DNA of 64,000 bases from Tubulanus polymorphus (GCF_964204645.1 NC_134026.1:13606450-13670449), one strand, 5' to 3'. Numbered from the stretch's first letter, positions 22,807-34,440 are shown. Translations and numbers: made by a program. The notes: a model not told the origin generated them from the sequence alone.

Positions 22807-23925
22807 GATTTGGCGACTTCATTCATGGAGAATAATGAATTTGAAGACGAGTTAGTTGGCCTTGGACGCCAACACATCCCCTCCAGGGTCCTCCTCGTCT
22901 GTGGATATGAATGAATTGGTGGCTAGGGCGGTGCAAGCGGCATTCGAAGCCAGAACCGGTAACTGTCGTCAGGCGAAAGGCCGAATAAGAAGCAAAAGCT
23001 TAATGATGAAGGGGTAAAACCCCCAAAGCCTACGACGAAAGCCACAGGAAGTTGTAAAACCCCACGAAATGTCCCACTCTAAAGGGGACGATGAGACTGA
23101 CAATGAGAACAATGATCTTGAGCACATAATTCGGAAAATGAAGGACAAAACGTCCCATAGCAAAAAGGGACTGCTGGCGAGATCATAGATGATGCATCGA
23201 ATGACGAGAGTCAGAGCAGGGTGCTAGAGCCAAAGATTGTCAGGGCATTGAATAAGCGATTCACACAAAGCATGGCCAAAGAAAATGTTAAAAAAAAGGA
23301 TTATGAAGGCCGGAAAGCTGTCCTAGTCTAATCATGCCACGGGTAAATCCTGAGATATGGTTACTTATGGACAAGAACAAACGCGGGGCTGATTAATCAC
23401 TCTCTTCGATACAATCTGCCCTAATTAAGGCAGGCATCGCTGCTGGCCAGGCAGCTGATGAGATGCCCAATAGGGGTGACAGTGTGGGTATAATACAGAA
23501 GCTTTTTGATTGCATTGGACTAATAGGTCATTGCGGTCATGAACTCTCCCGCAGATGCAGAGACTTGATAAGACCGGTCTTGAAAAAGAAGTATGCTTCA
23601 AGAATTTGTGATGAATCTGTTGAAGTTTCAAGATACCTTTGAGATGGTTTGGGCAAATAGTCAAAGATGACAAGCAATCGGATGACATCAGCAGAGAAGC
23701 AAGTCAGGTGACTCGTGAACTCAGCACGAAAGGACCAGTACATGATAATAATTCAAAAAACGGGAATTGGGGCCAAAGGCCCCACCAGTAGAGAAGTCAG
23801 CAGACTCAGTACTACATTTGCCATTACAGCAACAATTATTATCAAGACCACCGTGGAGAGGCAAGTACCACCACAGATGAAAAACATGTACATGAAAGCA
23901 ACGGAAAACGACGATCAGGAGTAAT
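22807..23925 (+). pseudogene. DIRS gag-like protein, broken
   Basis: Several frames together carry ENNEFEDELVGLG, VNPEIWLLMDKNKR, AALIKAGIAAGQAAD-like helices, CIGLIGHCGHELSRRCRDLI and a C-terminal part rich in Asn, Lys and Gln. These match the DIRS gag pattern: acidic start, VNPEIW box, and a helical block with RRRDL-KP-L. At least three frameshifts and stops (near 22,950, 23,330 and 23,640) break it. No zinc knuckle is visible, as usual in this group. Confidence 0.7.
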
Positions 23926-24186
23926 GGTACGTGGAACACTAAATAGCTTTGATATAATATAATAATATAATACGATATGGGTATATTGAGATATGTGTTA
24001 CCCCTCGATGTAGAACTCCAAAACCCATAAATTTTAACAAATAAATGTCAAACTAATTGATCAAGAAATCCAGAAAATTTACCTGAAAGCAGTCATTAAA
24101 TAGTGTGGGCATGAGTCGAGGCAATTCCTGTCAAATATCTTTCTTAGACAAATGGAAGAGAAATTGATGGTCAATACCGCATAATT

Positions 24187-25640
24187 TTGAGCCTGTCTAA
24201 ACTGAATGAGTCTATTGCCTATTACCATTTCAAAATGGACAGTTGGGAGAACATAATTCGAATGATGCACGCCCTAACTGGTACATGGCATCAGTTGATA
24301 TCAAGGATGCGTTTAACAGTATCCCTATTTTTGAGGATGACCAGATCTTACTTAGGTTTATGTGGAAAGGACGGTTGTACGGTTACACATGTTTTGATAA
24401 CCGGCTCGCGCAATGCCCTGGAATATGGACTCAACTCATTAAACAGGCGGTAGCAGTACAAAGGCGGAACGGTGTCCTGATTGCGACATAATCCAAGGGC
24501 AAACCCTAGAAGAATGCAGGGTAAACATTCGACAGGTTGATGAATTGTTAGAGAAACTAGGGTTCATAACTCACCCTATTAAGTCATGGTTGCACCCGGG
24601 AACGAAGTTAAAAACTTAAGGATTTGTTCTAAACTCAGTTACAATGACGGTGTCTCACTGCACGAAAGGCAGAGAAAATCAGTCATATGTGTTAAAGCAA
24701 TTAAGATATTGAAAATGTCTATTGGATTCTTGGCAGAACTCATTGGTCCCTTGTATCTGCATTTCCGGGAGTGGAATTTGGTAAACCGCACAGTAGGCAT
24801 CTGGAGTAGAAAACCAGGGCATTGGTTAAAAGCCATGGAAACTTTGATGACTTTCTCCACTGAAGCAAAAAACTCTGATCTTCAGTGGTGGGTAGCTAAC
24901 GTTTTGACTGCTACTAGGCTGATCACCCATGGAGACCTCAAGTAACCATTTTCACAGATGCCACCAATCTAGGTTAGAGATATACATTGGCTGGAGATAA
25001 AAATCTCCAGGTGGTGGGCAATGGAATCCAGAAGGAGCCACATGCCACATTAATCACCTAGAGCTGCTGGCAGCATTCTTTGGTCTAAAAGCTGTGTGGT
25101 AACATGAAAAATACTCATGTCAGAGTGATGACAGACAGTCAAACATGCCTCAGTTGAATACGGAATATGGGCAGTGGCCACTCACTAAATCACTAAACTG
25201 TAATATAGTTGCTTGCAGGATTTGGGAGTGGGCCATAGAGAGGTATATATGGTTAAGTCTGGCTCATGTCCCTGGGTTTGAAAAGGAAATAGCTGACAAA
25301 CTCAGTCGGAAGATTCAGTCAGAGACTGAAAGGATGTTAAACCAGAATATATTTGGGGCAGTGAACAGGAATGAAATTCTATGCATTTCCTCTTTTCAGC
25401 CTAATCCCTCGTTGCTTCCTGAAAGTGTGTCAAGATCGAGCAGTTGGGATAACTGTGGCCCCTCACTGGCCAATGCAACATTGGTTTCCAATGCGATTGA
25501 AAATGTCACTTCAGCCACAATGGACGCTGAAGGGGGATGAGAGAATTTTACAAAAAACCGGAGAACCCAGAGGAAATAAACCTTCTGGTGGCAGCGGAGA
25601 GACTCAAGTTGATGGCTTGCCTTATATCAGGATTGTTACA
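24187..25640 (+). pseudogene. DIRS reverse transcriptase and RNase H, broken
   Basis: Pieces in order: LNESIAYYHFKM (24,202), YMASVDIKDAFNSIPI with the first catalytic Asp (24,283), RFMWKGRLYGYTCF, then a damaged box (24,484; only one Asp of the YxDD pair remains), ECRVNIRQVDELLEKLGF, MTVSLHERQR, and helical ISE-like segments. RNase H follows: FTDATNLG (24,950), RVMTDSQT (25,125), WEWAIERYIWLSLAHVPG (25,228) and ADKLSR. After it, FYAFPLFSLIPR and APHWPMQHWFP are the conserved DIRS connection. Frameshifts lie near 24,243, 24,490, 25,140 and 25,370. Confidence 0.88.
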
Positions 25641-25832
25641 TAGCAAGGGAATAACCGGAAGATCAGCAGATACAATTCTTAAATCCTGGAGGACTAAAGG
25701 TGAATACAGGACCATCATAAATCGATGGAAAATATTTTGTGAGGCAAATAGGACGTGATACGACCTCGAGTAGGAGAGGTGTTAGATTTTCTGGTTGAAC
25801 TTTTTGGTAAAAATAATTTGGGTTACAGTTCC

Positions 25833-27159
25833 AGGGAGGAATGTCAACAGAGCTAAACTACACAGCGAACTACAACTACAAAGCAACCCCGGACAGTTTG
25901 GGGCCCTACCCCAAGAAAATTGTTTGAAATTAAAAGCGTTTTCCGAGCACTTAGAACGATCTTAAACCCATCTTAAAATCATTGTTGATGTTAGATCTAG
26001 GTGTAGATCGTAAGCACGTAACCTAGGTCATACAACGTGATGTCGCTCATTTTTCAAGGTTGGGTGGAGCATGTAAATGAACTGAATAGTGTAAACAATT
26101 ATGTGTTTTATAGTAATGCCTTAGAAAACCACACGAATCTACCTAGCTACTTTACAATACAAATAATTTTCATTACTCACATCATCATTCCATAAAACAT
26201 TTCTAACTCACATCAGCTGACTTGTATCATGTCTTTAAGCGGTATAAACATTGCTATTTGAGACCCTACAATGGGGACCCTTGAATTGAAATATGAACTT
26301 GAAGTCAACAGTCACTAGAATTAATTCTGTTATAATATGAAATAATTCTATAATAACATTCCGTAATTTGCACATAAAAAATGTTCCTCTTATAACTTAC
26401 AACTTTCCTTGTTGAACATATTGTTTAAACATGTAGATTATGGAATATCTACAGAATCATTATTTTGTAATAAAATAAAGTATTATGAAAAACTTTGTAC
26501 TTTGATTACTCAGCGTTAGCATGGCAAATATCAAAGGTACATGTGGACTTGTTTACCATCTACATTCTCCACTTCACAACAACGCATGATATCACCTAAT
26601 ATGATCTAGATTTTACACTTACGATCTAGACTTAGATCTAACATCAACCACCAATCATAAACGATCACCATATTTTGAAAAGTAATGTCAATTTCCAATG
26701 CAGCACATCCACATTTCACTAACAATCAGCATCTCAAGCAGTAGATCCAACCCCTAAACAAGTGACCATTGTGTGCTGCACACTGCACTACCACGACTGT
26801 ATTGAGTATAGACACTCGAGACACGACTCTAAGATGTTTTCTCACTATATACATACTACTAAAGGTGACTATAAATGGATGTAGCCAGATGCACTATTGT
26901 CGCAATATAAATAATCGCAACAGAAGGAATTTAGTTACATTTCAAACAAGCAGTTTAGAATAATCGCTGTGCCAAAATGAAGGTCATCCAGTCCGCGGCA
27001 CTTTAATGGCCTACCAGAACCGACAAACTTTCGACTAACCCTACCCCCCGCCACCCCCCCCCCACCCCCGGATTTTCTCAACATTTCTAGGCTTTTCAGA
27101 AAAATGACCTTAACCAGACATTAAAAAATCCGGACTGATCCGGAAAACTTTCCTCCTTG
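25833..27159. mobile_element. 1.3 kb insertion in the DIRS recombinase gene
   Basis: The recombinase frame stops matching at 25,832 and resumes at about 27,160; CAGTTC lies at both edges (25,827-25,832 and 27,160-27,165), a target duplication. The ends AGGGAGGAATG and, reversed, AAGGAGGAAAG are weak inverted repeats. Inside, GTTGATGTTAGATCTA at 25,983 recurs inverted at about 26,635-26,652, and the end holds repeat family E (26,985-27,110). No coding region is seen. Confidence 0.7.
26985..27110. repeat. Repeat family E, copy 2
   Basis: Shares ordered blocks with 18,487-18,600, including ACCGACAAACTTTCGACTAA, a long C tract, and TTTCTAGGCTTTTCAGAAAA. Confidence 0.75.
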
Positions 27160-28164
27160 CAGTTCATTAATGCAGCTTGGTGGGCTTTATCTGCGATAAT
27201 AAACATTGAGGATACATCTTGTGGTCAGCATGTATTAGTAAAACAGTTCATGGATTTTTATTGAGAAACCTGCTCTACCGAGATATACAACCACCTGGGA
27301 TGTGCATACAGTTTTTAGGTTTATTGAATCATTGGATGACTCGCTGGAAGTGCTAACTAAAAATGGTTTTATCTGGGTTTTATCTTTAGTCATGTTAGCG
27401 ATAGTGTCAGGGGAAAGAGTACAAACACTCAAATCTCTCAAGGAATCCAATTGTTTCATTAATGATGGCGAACATTGTTTTTTGAGTGCAGGAAACATGA
27501 TCAGTTACTTTTGAGTTATGTTTAACCACATGTAGCTGTCAGTACGGAGACAATTGCCAGTCAAGTAATTCAAAATGGCTGACCAGTTCAGGTCTATGTG
27601 AGAAAGTCTCCTCAAAAACTCCAAAAATGTGGATATAATATGTTCTGGATTGTCCTGTAAATGGGTATGTGTATAGATTAAATCTCTCTGGAACTGTAAA
27701 CCTATGTGTATAAGCCGATCTGAAATTTACAATGATAAGAAACTTGACATTTTGATTTTTGATATTTTGGAAAGGTACTGGATGACAGCTGTCAAATTGC
27801 TCAGTCTAGACTCAAGGAATTATAGTGTCACTCTGCGCGTAAAATAACTTCATTGTGTAAACCGAATATCATTATAGTGTGTGGATTGTATGATTTGTGA
27901 TATTTGTGATTTTCTACTGGTGTATATATCATGATGGCACAATCATCAATGAAATCATTCCTATAATAAAACAAATGAGCTTTCTTCCGAAAGTGATGTT
28001 TTTGCTGCAGAATCGGAGTTGAATGAAAATAAAACCACCAACAAGACCCAGGCCAGCATCTTCTGCTAGCAAAGCCAGCGATATGTCCGATAATTTGATA
28101 AACAAGGAGTGGAGCTGTTTAAAAAATAGATTACGACAAGTATCACAAATCTGGTAGAAACACT

Positions 28165-28325
28165 TCTAAACTAGGGGTCCAGGGACACCATGCCCACTTG
28201 GGAAGTAGTTTCAAATGTTCCACAATCTAACAATTTCAATATTCAACACCCCTTGAACCTCACCATTATCATAGAACATGTCAGCAGCTACGATTGATTC
28301 TTGCCTCACAGCGCTAAGAGCGTCA
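28165..28325. repeat. Repeat family B, short copy
   Basis: Begins AAACTAGGGGTCCAGGGACA and continues CACTTGGGAAGTAGTTTC, as at 46,792. Confidence 0.8.
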
Positions 28326-28329
28326 GAAA

Positions 28330-28887
28330 TTGTATATGTTAAAACTACACAAAGGCATACGGTACTTCCTACCTATGTATCATCATTATTTCAAATGTAA
28401 TAGAAACACCACAGTTCGAAACCTACGCTTCATTCTTCCATTTCAACTTCCAATAAATGTTTCTGAGAAATTTAAAAACTCTCCTCTTATAAGTCTTATA
28501 AGAGTATGGAACAATGTGGGTTCCACTATTCGTAACCTACCCAAATTTTTCGCAAACAGAGTTTATTGAAGTAGAGCAAAGCAAATAATTTCTATAATTC
28601 TACTACAAAACTTGAATCGCAGAGAGGAAGTATGTCTTAACAGGTTAAGAGTTGATTTTCTTTTAAGGGCTCAGCTGTATGATCATGATTTCCTAAACGT
28701 AAATCCATGTTGTAATTACTGTAAAGTCAGACTTGATACAACGCATTTCTTAATTAGTTGTAAGCATAACCCTCACAAAACCCTCCTCATTAAACTTGAT
28801 GAACTGTCCCAATTTTTGCCTCTCTTTCCATACCAACTAAATGTCAAATCCTATTATTCGGTGATGAAGGGCAAACATTTGAAATAG
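28330..28887 (+). pseudogene. LINE ORF2 C-terminal fragment with CCHC-type knuckle
   Basis: Two adjoining segments separated by a stop near 28,567. The first has RNLRFILPFQLP and RVWNNVGSTIRNLP, the post-RT segment of many LINEs. The second has NRLRVDFLLRAQLYDHDF and CCNYCKVRLDTTHFLISC, the C-x2-C...H-x4-C knuckle near the end of ORF2. Upstream RT is absent, so the copy was 5' truncated on insertion. Confidence 0.8.
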
Positions 28888-29439
28888 ATAAGAAAATTTT
28901 AGAAATCACTGCTAAGTTTATAAAAAACAATTTACATGCCATTTAAGTATCAAAATTCAATTTTGCTTTTTTTCCTCTTTCTCTTTTGTATTCCTAGTTA
29001 AAATAAACTACTACGTATTTTTGCCTGGCTCAAATAGGATTGTATTTACAAGGCATTGCTAATAATGTACTTTATGTATCTAAGCAAACTATATATATCT
29101 AATGTGTACAATATCAAATAATAAAGGCACAATTATATCTAAAAAAAACAATTGCCAGATGGATTAAATATATCATTTTGGGTGCTGGTATCGATGTCAG
29201 TCAATTTAAAGCTCATTCTACTAGGGCAGCCTTGACATCAGCATTAAAATTGGGGGAATGCAAATCAATGACATACTCAAGAAAATTGGATGGGAAAAAC
29301 TCTACAACATTTGCAAAGTTTTATGTTAAACCAATAGTGTAAATCTTAACTAAATAACTGTATATACTTCTTTTGATGTATTCGATGGGTATTTCAAAAA
29401 CTTCTTATTGGGAGATTTTCCACGACTGATACGTTCAAA

Positions 29440-29730
29440 TTTCATGTTACCGGAGTGAGGAGATTAATGAGCGATAGAATTTGAAAATTACACAAGACTT
29501 ACCTGTAAGTTGAAGTGGATTCAGAATTCTGTTGACTCTTGAATGAGGGTCCCAACCGTTTCTCCCAATCCCTTTTGATCCAATTCGGGAAAAATCTAGA
29601 GCGTTCATACTCGCTCGCAGAAGGTTTCACGCATCTCATATTAACCCTCCGTTCGAGATTGATGAGTTGACCGAATTCTAATTCTACTTCAACTTACAGG
29701 TAGATCTCTTGTAATTTTCAAAATATTGGA
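29440..29730. repeat. DIRS right terminus with internal inverted repeats
   Basis: Besides inverted copies of the left end, this stretch carries TTACCTGTAAGTTGAAGT at about 29,501 and its complement ACTTCAACTTACAGGTAG at about 29,688, so the right end folds on itself. DIRS elements use such internal complementary regions in replication. Confidence 0.75.
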
Positions 29731-30177
29731 AAGGCACTAAAAGGCAGTTAAAAGAAAATCACATGCAACTAAAGAATTACGCTGGATACATAGATGTCGA
29801 TACAATGTATCTCTGTTACACAATAGCCTAGGTTAATCATGGTTTGTCAACAGAAAACAACAGTTCATGGGTGTCAATGTCGCGACTGAGTTGTTTACTT
29901 AGAGTTGTTTAGTTATATCTATTCTATAACTGTATATAAATGAAAAATATGAAATTCACTTACCCAAGAGATATCAAAATGGTGTTTTCCTTGTTCATCT
30001 AAACTGGTTATTCGAGGATTACCAGTGCGGTATAGGGGACATAGTTTCGACATAAAAATTTTGATTCGTTCACTTAAGTACAGCAACCAACAAGCATGTG
30101 AATTTCAATGCAGAACATAAAAAATGTTTTAAATTTCATGTTTTACAGGAGTTAATCAAAAACATTTCTATACTTAC
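29731..30177. other. INPP5A intron, no further gene recognised
   Basis: A minus-strand open stretch at 30,052-29,964 ends in a strong GTAAGT donor but matches no part of INPP5A; see the rejected list. Confidence 0.4.
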
Positions 30178-30366
30178 AGCTTCCATTGAAATCAAATTTG
30201 ACGCATCATGAAAAAGATGTATGTTGATTATATCAAACTGTGTTGAATTGATAGACCATCGTGTTCTGATGAATCCTTTTCGTGACCATTTACATTCAGG
30301 GAAAAAGTCCTTAGGGAATTTTGCCTTTTCTTTCAATGACACAGATTCAATGTTTCCAGATAAAAC
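30178..30366 (-). CDS. INPP5A: INPP5A exon (63 codons, phase 0 at both ends)
   Basis: On the minus strand, TTTTTGTAG precedes and GTAAGT follows a 189-base open stretch. It contains FFPECKWSRKGFIRTRW and FDIINIHLFHDASNL, nearly identical to the animal type I inositol polyphosphate 5-phosphatase. The motif N-I-H-L is part of the 5-phosphatase fold. The N-terminal eight or so residues (VLSGNIES) differ from the vertebrate protein, where this linker is variable. No stop or indel: the exon looks under selection, in contrast to everything around it. Product: cytosolic/membrane-associated enzyme acting on Ins(1,4,5)P3. Confidence 0.92.
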
Positions 30367-30396
30367 CTACAAAAACATTAAAAAAATTACATAACA

Positions 30397-31530
30397 ATGA
30401 ATAACAATGAACACCAGAAGTACCAAGTCACAGTACTGCGTTTGCCAAGTCCAGGCCAAAGCCTAACAGAGCGGGTGAGATGGTTTCGGTTGATTTGCGC
30501 CATCATACACAATCGACTCACTCACCAAAGATCAGAAAATGACGCTAGTTGCTCCGCCACAAAAGTTGATTTGGGAATGTGGCCCTACAAATTTTAGAAG
30601 AGCTTTATGGTGAAGAAGAAGATGTCATCCAATCCGATCCCTTTTCCAAATTGTCCTTGACCACACACCACTGAAGATCCATGACGAGAGCCTTGAAACT
30701 TCCAAAGAGTTGACTTGTTTGCTGTCAACACCCTTCAATAGTCACCATTAGAATTCTGTGCCCTCCAGATCTTCCAAGTAAACACCAAGCTCTTCAATGG
30801 TCGCTACGAAACCAGTGGAGACATGTACCAGGGAGTCCTGCAGATGATTATTCCCGAGTGCTACATACCGCCAAACACCTTCTACCTGAAGCTGGTTTCA
30901 AGGACCGCAATTTCTGCATTAAGGTAAAGAAAATTGGCCAGACGGTTGTCTTCCGGTTCTCGACCTACGAACTGAAGACTAAGAATTTAAGAAAGTATGA
31001 ACATACTGGTAACGACAAAGATCCTTGGTGATGTAATCATGGTGATGGTGATGTAAGCAGGATTTACATCATGGCTTCATTATAGATGAACCATTGCCTG
31101 GATTCGTCAAGATGTTCGTCGCCAAGATGAAATCACTGGATATTAAAGCTAGTCAACTGACAGTTACCGAGATTCACATCGCCAAGATATTCATCCTGAA
31201 GTCAGCGCAACAAGAAGATTATCCTGATGAATATGCTGCACTGAAGTCCAAAAAACCCATCTTTGAAGAAAAGTCTTCTTTTACAGTTGAATCCCTCATT
31301 GGATGAAAATGGTGTTATAAGAGCTCATGGTCTTATGAAGAATGCCAACATCCCTGAAACCGCAAAGAACATGGTAATACTGGCTTAACATCCCGACGTC
31401 ACTAGACACATCATCCTCTACACCCACCAATGTCTTTGGCAAGTGGGCACAGAATACACACTGAACGAACTCAGACAAGAATACTACATTCCAAAGGCAA
31501 GATCAGATTTCAACTTTGTCGAATAAATTT
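30397..31530 (+). pseudogene. Internally deleted BEL/Pao remnant
   Basis: Three BEL pieces follow each other: gag core (VRWFRLICAIIHNRL, about 30,480), the end of RNase H (RHVPGSPADDYSR, about 30,820), and the integrase N-terminal region (LTVTEIHIAKIFILKSAQ at 31,157, then GVIRAHG, TRHIILYTHQ and EYTLNELRQEYYIPKARS up to about 31,510). Protease and RT are missing. Frameshifts and stops occur throughout. It is more decayed than the 1-6,232 copy but from a similar lineage. Confidence 0.8.
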
Positions 31531-31559
31531 CAACCTTCAGCTAGACTCCTGACTCGTTG

Positions 31560-32005
31560 TTTTTGGTCTCTCGGTCATCTCTACGACAGGCTATGATAGT
31601 CATAGCTTGGATCATGGATACAAGCAAATGACGCGTTATGGACAATTTCTTATCAGATTATCAGTTCTATATGATACAGCATTATGGGACTATATCCATG
31701 ACAGTAGAGATACTTCAGATGTTGTTCTTTTAGAAGCGACAACCCCTACATGGCCTTCGACCATAAAAACAATGGGACTCATGCTTACATCTTCACTCAG
31801 ACAAATCGTTGTTGCGCTCAACCTACACCGTGGCGTGTGTTGTCTAATACTGACACGGGAGAACAAGGCAATATTGCCTACGAGACTGTACTTAATGTTT
31901 ATAACGTGCAGAACTCATCACAGCGCCACAGTTAACAAACTAATGCAGATAATCAGGCTCCAAAACGGATCGCCAAAGCAAATGTCCATAAATGAGTTCA
32001 ATTAA
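31560..32005 (+). pseudogene. Decayed coding fragment of unknown family
   Basis: Two overlapping frames read as protein: YDTALWDYIHDSRDTSDVVL in one (to about 31,745) and MAFDHKNNGTHAYIFTQTN in the next (31,750-31,935), followed in frame after a stop by NADNQAPKRIAKANV. The switch at about 31,748 suggests a one-base indel in a formerly single frame of at least 130 residues. I recognise no family. It lies just after a BEL integrase fragment, so it might be an accessory or captured segment, or an old host pseudogene. Confidence 0.4.
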
Positions 32006-32419
32006 TGAGAGTAAAACGAGATCCAGTCATGTTAATATCACTTTCACAAAAAATTTGATGCTATCAATTTCGCCAGATATCTTGATGCAACATAACCTTA
32101 TGCACAGGATTCTAAAATTTGATGAATCATTGAACACACTTCACACAATAAATCGATAACCACTTCAATTGTACCGCCATTTTATTTTACCCTTTCAGTA
32201 CTTGCCATACACCCATCCACTGTACAGAGCCAGAAATCGAAATTTTTGATGATTTTACTAAAACCCCTGGTATAGAGGTGCCGCAAGTGTTAAGAAAGGG
32301 GTACTGTACCTACAGAGGGCAATGCAGTGTGCAAACATTTTGGTGATAAAAAAATGTGTTTTTATACTAATCAGGTGCATCACTTAAACCTAATTAGCAT
32401 AATTTATATAGTTTTTCAG
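32006..32419. other. No gene recognised
   Basis: No motif that I can support. Confidence 0.4.
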
Positions 32420-32962
32420 AACAAGAGCCCCAAGGGGCACTATGGCCAGCCAGTCAGCTTTTCATAAATATGGCAAATGATGCATTCTGTGGGTTATATT
32501 TATCAACATTCACTCCCAGCTCAGAGTCAATACCCGCTATAATTTACACAATACAATCGTGTTTTCATAAGTAGCACAGATAGCGACTGGAGCTGGCAGG
32601 AACAAATACCTCAGATTAATCTTTCCCTTGGTCTTATCGATTTGAATGCAGAATAAAATTGAATTTTCTGAAATTTGCTCGATAAAACAAAATTGAATTG
32701 GATTTAATGTTTAATTTGCTCAATAAAGTAAAATTGAATTGGATTTGATGGGTTTTTGCAGAATAAGATATGATTGAATTTGCAGTTTGAGCACATGGCT
32801 AATTAGCATATCAAGGTCATCCATCCGATTTGAGAAAAAGCTATTTTCCCAGACTTTACATAAATGTCAATGATATTTTCTGTAGTGAAAATAAAAATAT
32901 TCCTCCAAAAAATCAAGTCAACTAAAGATTTCACAGAAATCGATCTTGAAATACAATTTTTT
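32420..32962. repeat. Repeat family C (ACAAGAGCCCCAAGGGGCAC start), copy 1
   Basis: Starts with a short GCCCC/GGGGC hairpin, then CTATGGCCAGCC. It aligns over its full length with 57,387-57,865, including CAGAGTCAATA, CTCAGAT-AATCTTT, CTAATTAGCATATCAAGG and TCGATCTTGAAATAC. Non-coding. Confidence 0.85.
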
Positions 32963-33394
32963 ATCTTAAAATAAAACCCAGGAGGACGGTAGACGATATG
33001 GCTGTCGCATAAGAGTCTGTCGCGTGAATAAGTCGACCCAACTTTTTGACCTCAAAATCTAAGAATTTTTCATTTACCTCGTGTAATAGTCGACCTCAAC
33101 TTTCTGGGTGATATGAACTGCAGAAACTCTAGAACAATTCTAAAACTCGGCCCCAACCCTATGCTTTATTGATGATGAAGACAGGAAAACGATCAGCCCA
33201 GATGTTTTTGCCGTATTGTTTACATTGCTACTTGCTTGATAGATGGCAGCACCTGCTGGCACGTAATTATTGTATTGCTTTGCTTCTAGATGATGATCGT
33301 AATTTCTTTTAAAGTAAAATATTTTTAAACAAATAAACTGTAGAGAAAATTTGTGTTCAAAACAAATTGTGTCTTTTCTTCAATCGTCTTTAAT
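32963..33394. other. No gene; TCGTGTAA-AGTCGACC motifs
   Basis: CGTGAATAAGTCGACC (33,026) and CTCGTGTAATAGTCGACC (33,079) recur at 37,620 (CTCGTGTAAAAGTCGACC). Probably ends of an old element. Confidence 0.5.
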
Positions 33395-34430
33395 TAAAAC
33401 TGGTGTTTAATACCACGGCCTCTAGGCTATTAACGTCATTTTCATGGCGGCCCACTGGTGGCCATTATTTGAATCAAATCGACCTGATTCTAAAAAAGAT
33501 TCAGGGCCAAGTGATACCCTACTTGTGTACCAAGTTTGAAAGCAATCGGTCAACAATTGCGGCCTCTAGGCTGTTAACGTCATTTCTCATGTCGGCCCCC
33601 TGGTGGCAATAATTAGAATTGAACCAACCCAATTTTACACAAGCTTCTGTCCCAAGTGATATCCTACTTGTATACCTAGTTCGAAATGATTTGGTCAACA
33701 ATTGCGGCCTCTAGGCTGTTAACGTCATTGTTCATGTTGGCCCCCTGGCGGCCATCATTGGAATCCTTTCAACACAATTTTAAATAGGCTTCTGGCCCAA
33801 GTGATATCCTACTTGTGAACGAACTTTGAAATGATTCGGTCAACATTGCACACTTTCGGCTGTTAACGGTGGCCAGTGTACTTGTGTACCAAGTTTGAAA
33901 TGAATCAATCAACAATTGCGGCCTCTAGGCTGTTAAGGTTGTTTTTCATGTTTGCCCCCTGGTGGCAATAATTTGAATCCAATCAACCCAGTTTTGATTA
34001 GGCTTCGGGCCCAAATGATCCTACATGTGAACCAAGTTTGAAATGATTCGGTCTACAATTGCGGCCATTAGGCTGTTAACGGTGTTTTTCATGTCGGCCC
34101 CCTGGTGGCCAGAATTTGAATCGAACCAACCCAATTTTGAATAGGGTTCTGGCCCTAAAAATATCCTACTTATGTACCAAGTTTGAAATGAATCGGTCAC
34201 CAATTGGAGCCTTTAGGCTGTTAACGTCGTTTTTTTCATGTCGGCCCCCTGTTGGCCATAATTTGCATCGAACCAACCCAATTTTAAAAAGGGTTTTGGC
34301 CCAAGTGATATTCTACTTGTGTACCAAGTTTGAAAACAATTGGTCGACAATTACGGCCTCTAGGCTGTTAACATCAATCGTGGCGGCGGCAGCGGAGGCG
34401 GGGGCGCTGCGTATTCAGATCTAAATTCTA
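33395..34430. repeat. Repeat family F array, about 8 units of ~140 bp
   Basis: Each unit has TGTGTACCAAGTTTGAAATG, CGGTCAACAATTGCGGCCTC, TAGGCTGTTAACGTC, CATGTCGGCCCCCTGGTGGC and AACCAACCCAATTTT. A second array is at 58,940-59,345. It follows a family C copy in both places. Small plus- and minus-strand frames here are by-products of the repeat. Confidence 0.88.
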
Positions 34431-34440
34431 TATGCCCCTC

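Larger units (their letters stand above)
27561..29147 (+). mobile_element. 5'-truncated non-LTR retrotransposon insertion with 11 bp target duplication
   Basis: ACAATTGCCAG occurs at 27,550-27,560 and 29,148-29,158 and the DIRS recombinase frame continues across when one copy and the interior are removed. The right end is A-rich (AAAAAAAA at about 29,139) after AATAAAGGCAC. The interior ends with LINE C-terminal coding sequence. These are the marks of target-primed insertion. A copy of repeat family B lies within it at 28,165. Confidence 0.85.
25537..29342 (+). pseudogene. DIRS tyrosine recombinase, split in three
   Basis: N-terminal part 25,537-25,832 (LKSWR...YRTIINRWKIFC), middle part 27,160-27,560 (ALSAIINIE, LPRYTTTWDVHTVFRFI, LAIVSGERVQTLKSL with the first catalytic Arg) and C-terminal part 29,148-29,342 (VSTETIARWIKYI, KAHSTRAALTSAL with the H-x-x-R pair, and TFAKFYVKPIV with the Tyr nucleophile, stop 29,340-29,342). 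All four catalytic residues survive, but there are a stop near 27,525, a frameshift near 29,260, a gap of about 60 residues between middle and C-terminal parts, and the two insertions. Confidence 0.88.
22540..29730 (+). mobile_element. DIRS-type tyrosine-recombinase retrotransposon, split by two insertions
   Basis: Gag-like, RT, RNase H and tyrosine recombinase segments follow in DIRS order. The left end (about 22,560-22,620, AATCTCCTCACTCCGGTAAC) recurs inverted at 29,445-29,475, and GAGATGCGTG-AACC--CTGCGAG recurs inverted at about 29,605-29,640. Such inverted termini and a tyrosine recombinase in place of a DDE integrase define DIRS. Two insertions with target duplications are at 25,833-27,159 and 27,561-29,147. 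Stops and frameshifts in every gene show it is inactive. Confidence 0.9.
11038..30177 (-). other. INPP5A: INPP5A intron of about 19.1 kb
   Basis: This interval runs between the donor after the 30,178-30,366 exon (GTAAGT at 30,177 downward) and the acceptor before the 10,982-11,037 exon. It holds hairpin-ended element A, BEL scraps, a piggyBac-type miniature element and a split DIRS element, all described separately. From 11,038 to 11,419 I see only decayed repeat-like sequence. Confidence 0.7.

Noticed and set aside
29964-30052. Minus-strand ATG frame ending at a strong GTAAGT donor, considered as an INPP5A exon
   Set aside because: Its peptide (LCPLYRTGNPRITSLDEQG) matches no part of the enzyme, no good acceptor precedes it, and the 30,178 and 10,982 exons join in phase without it.
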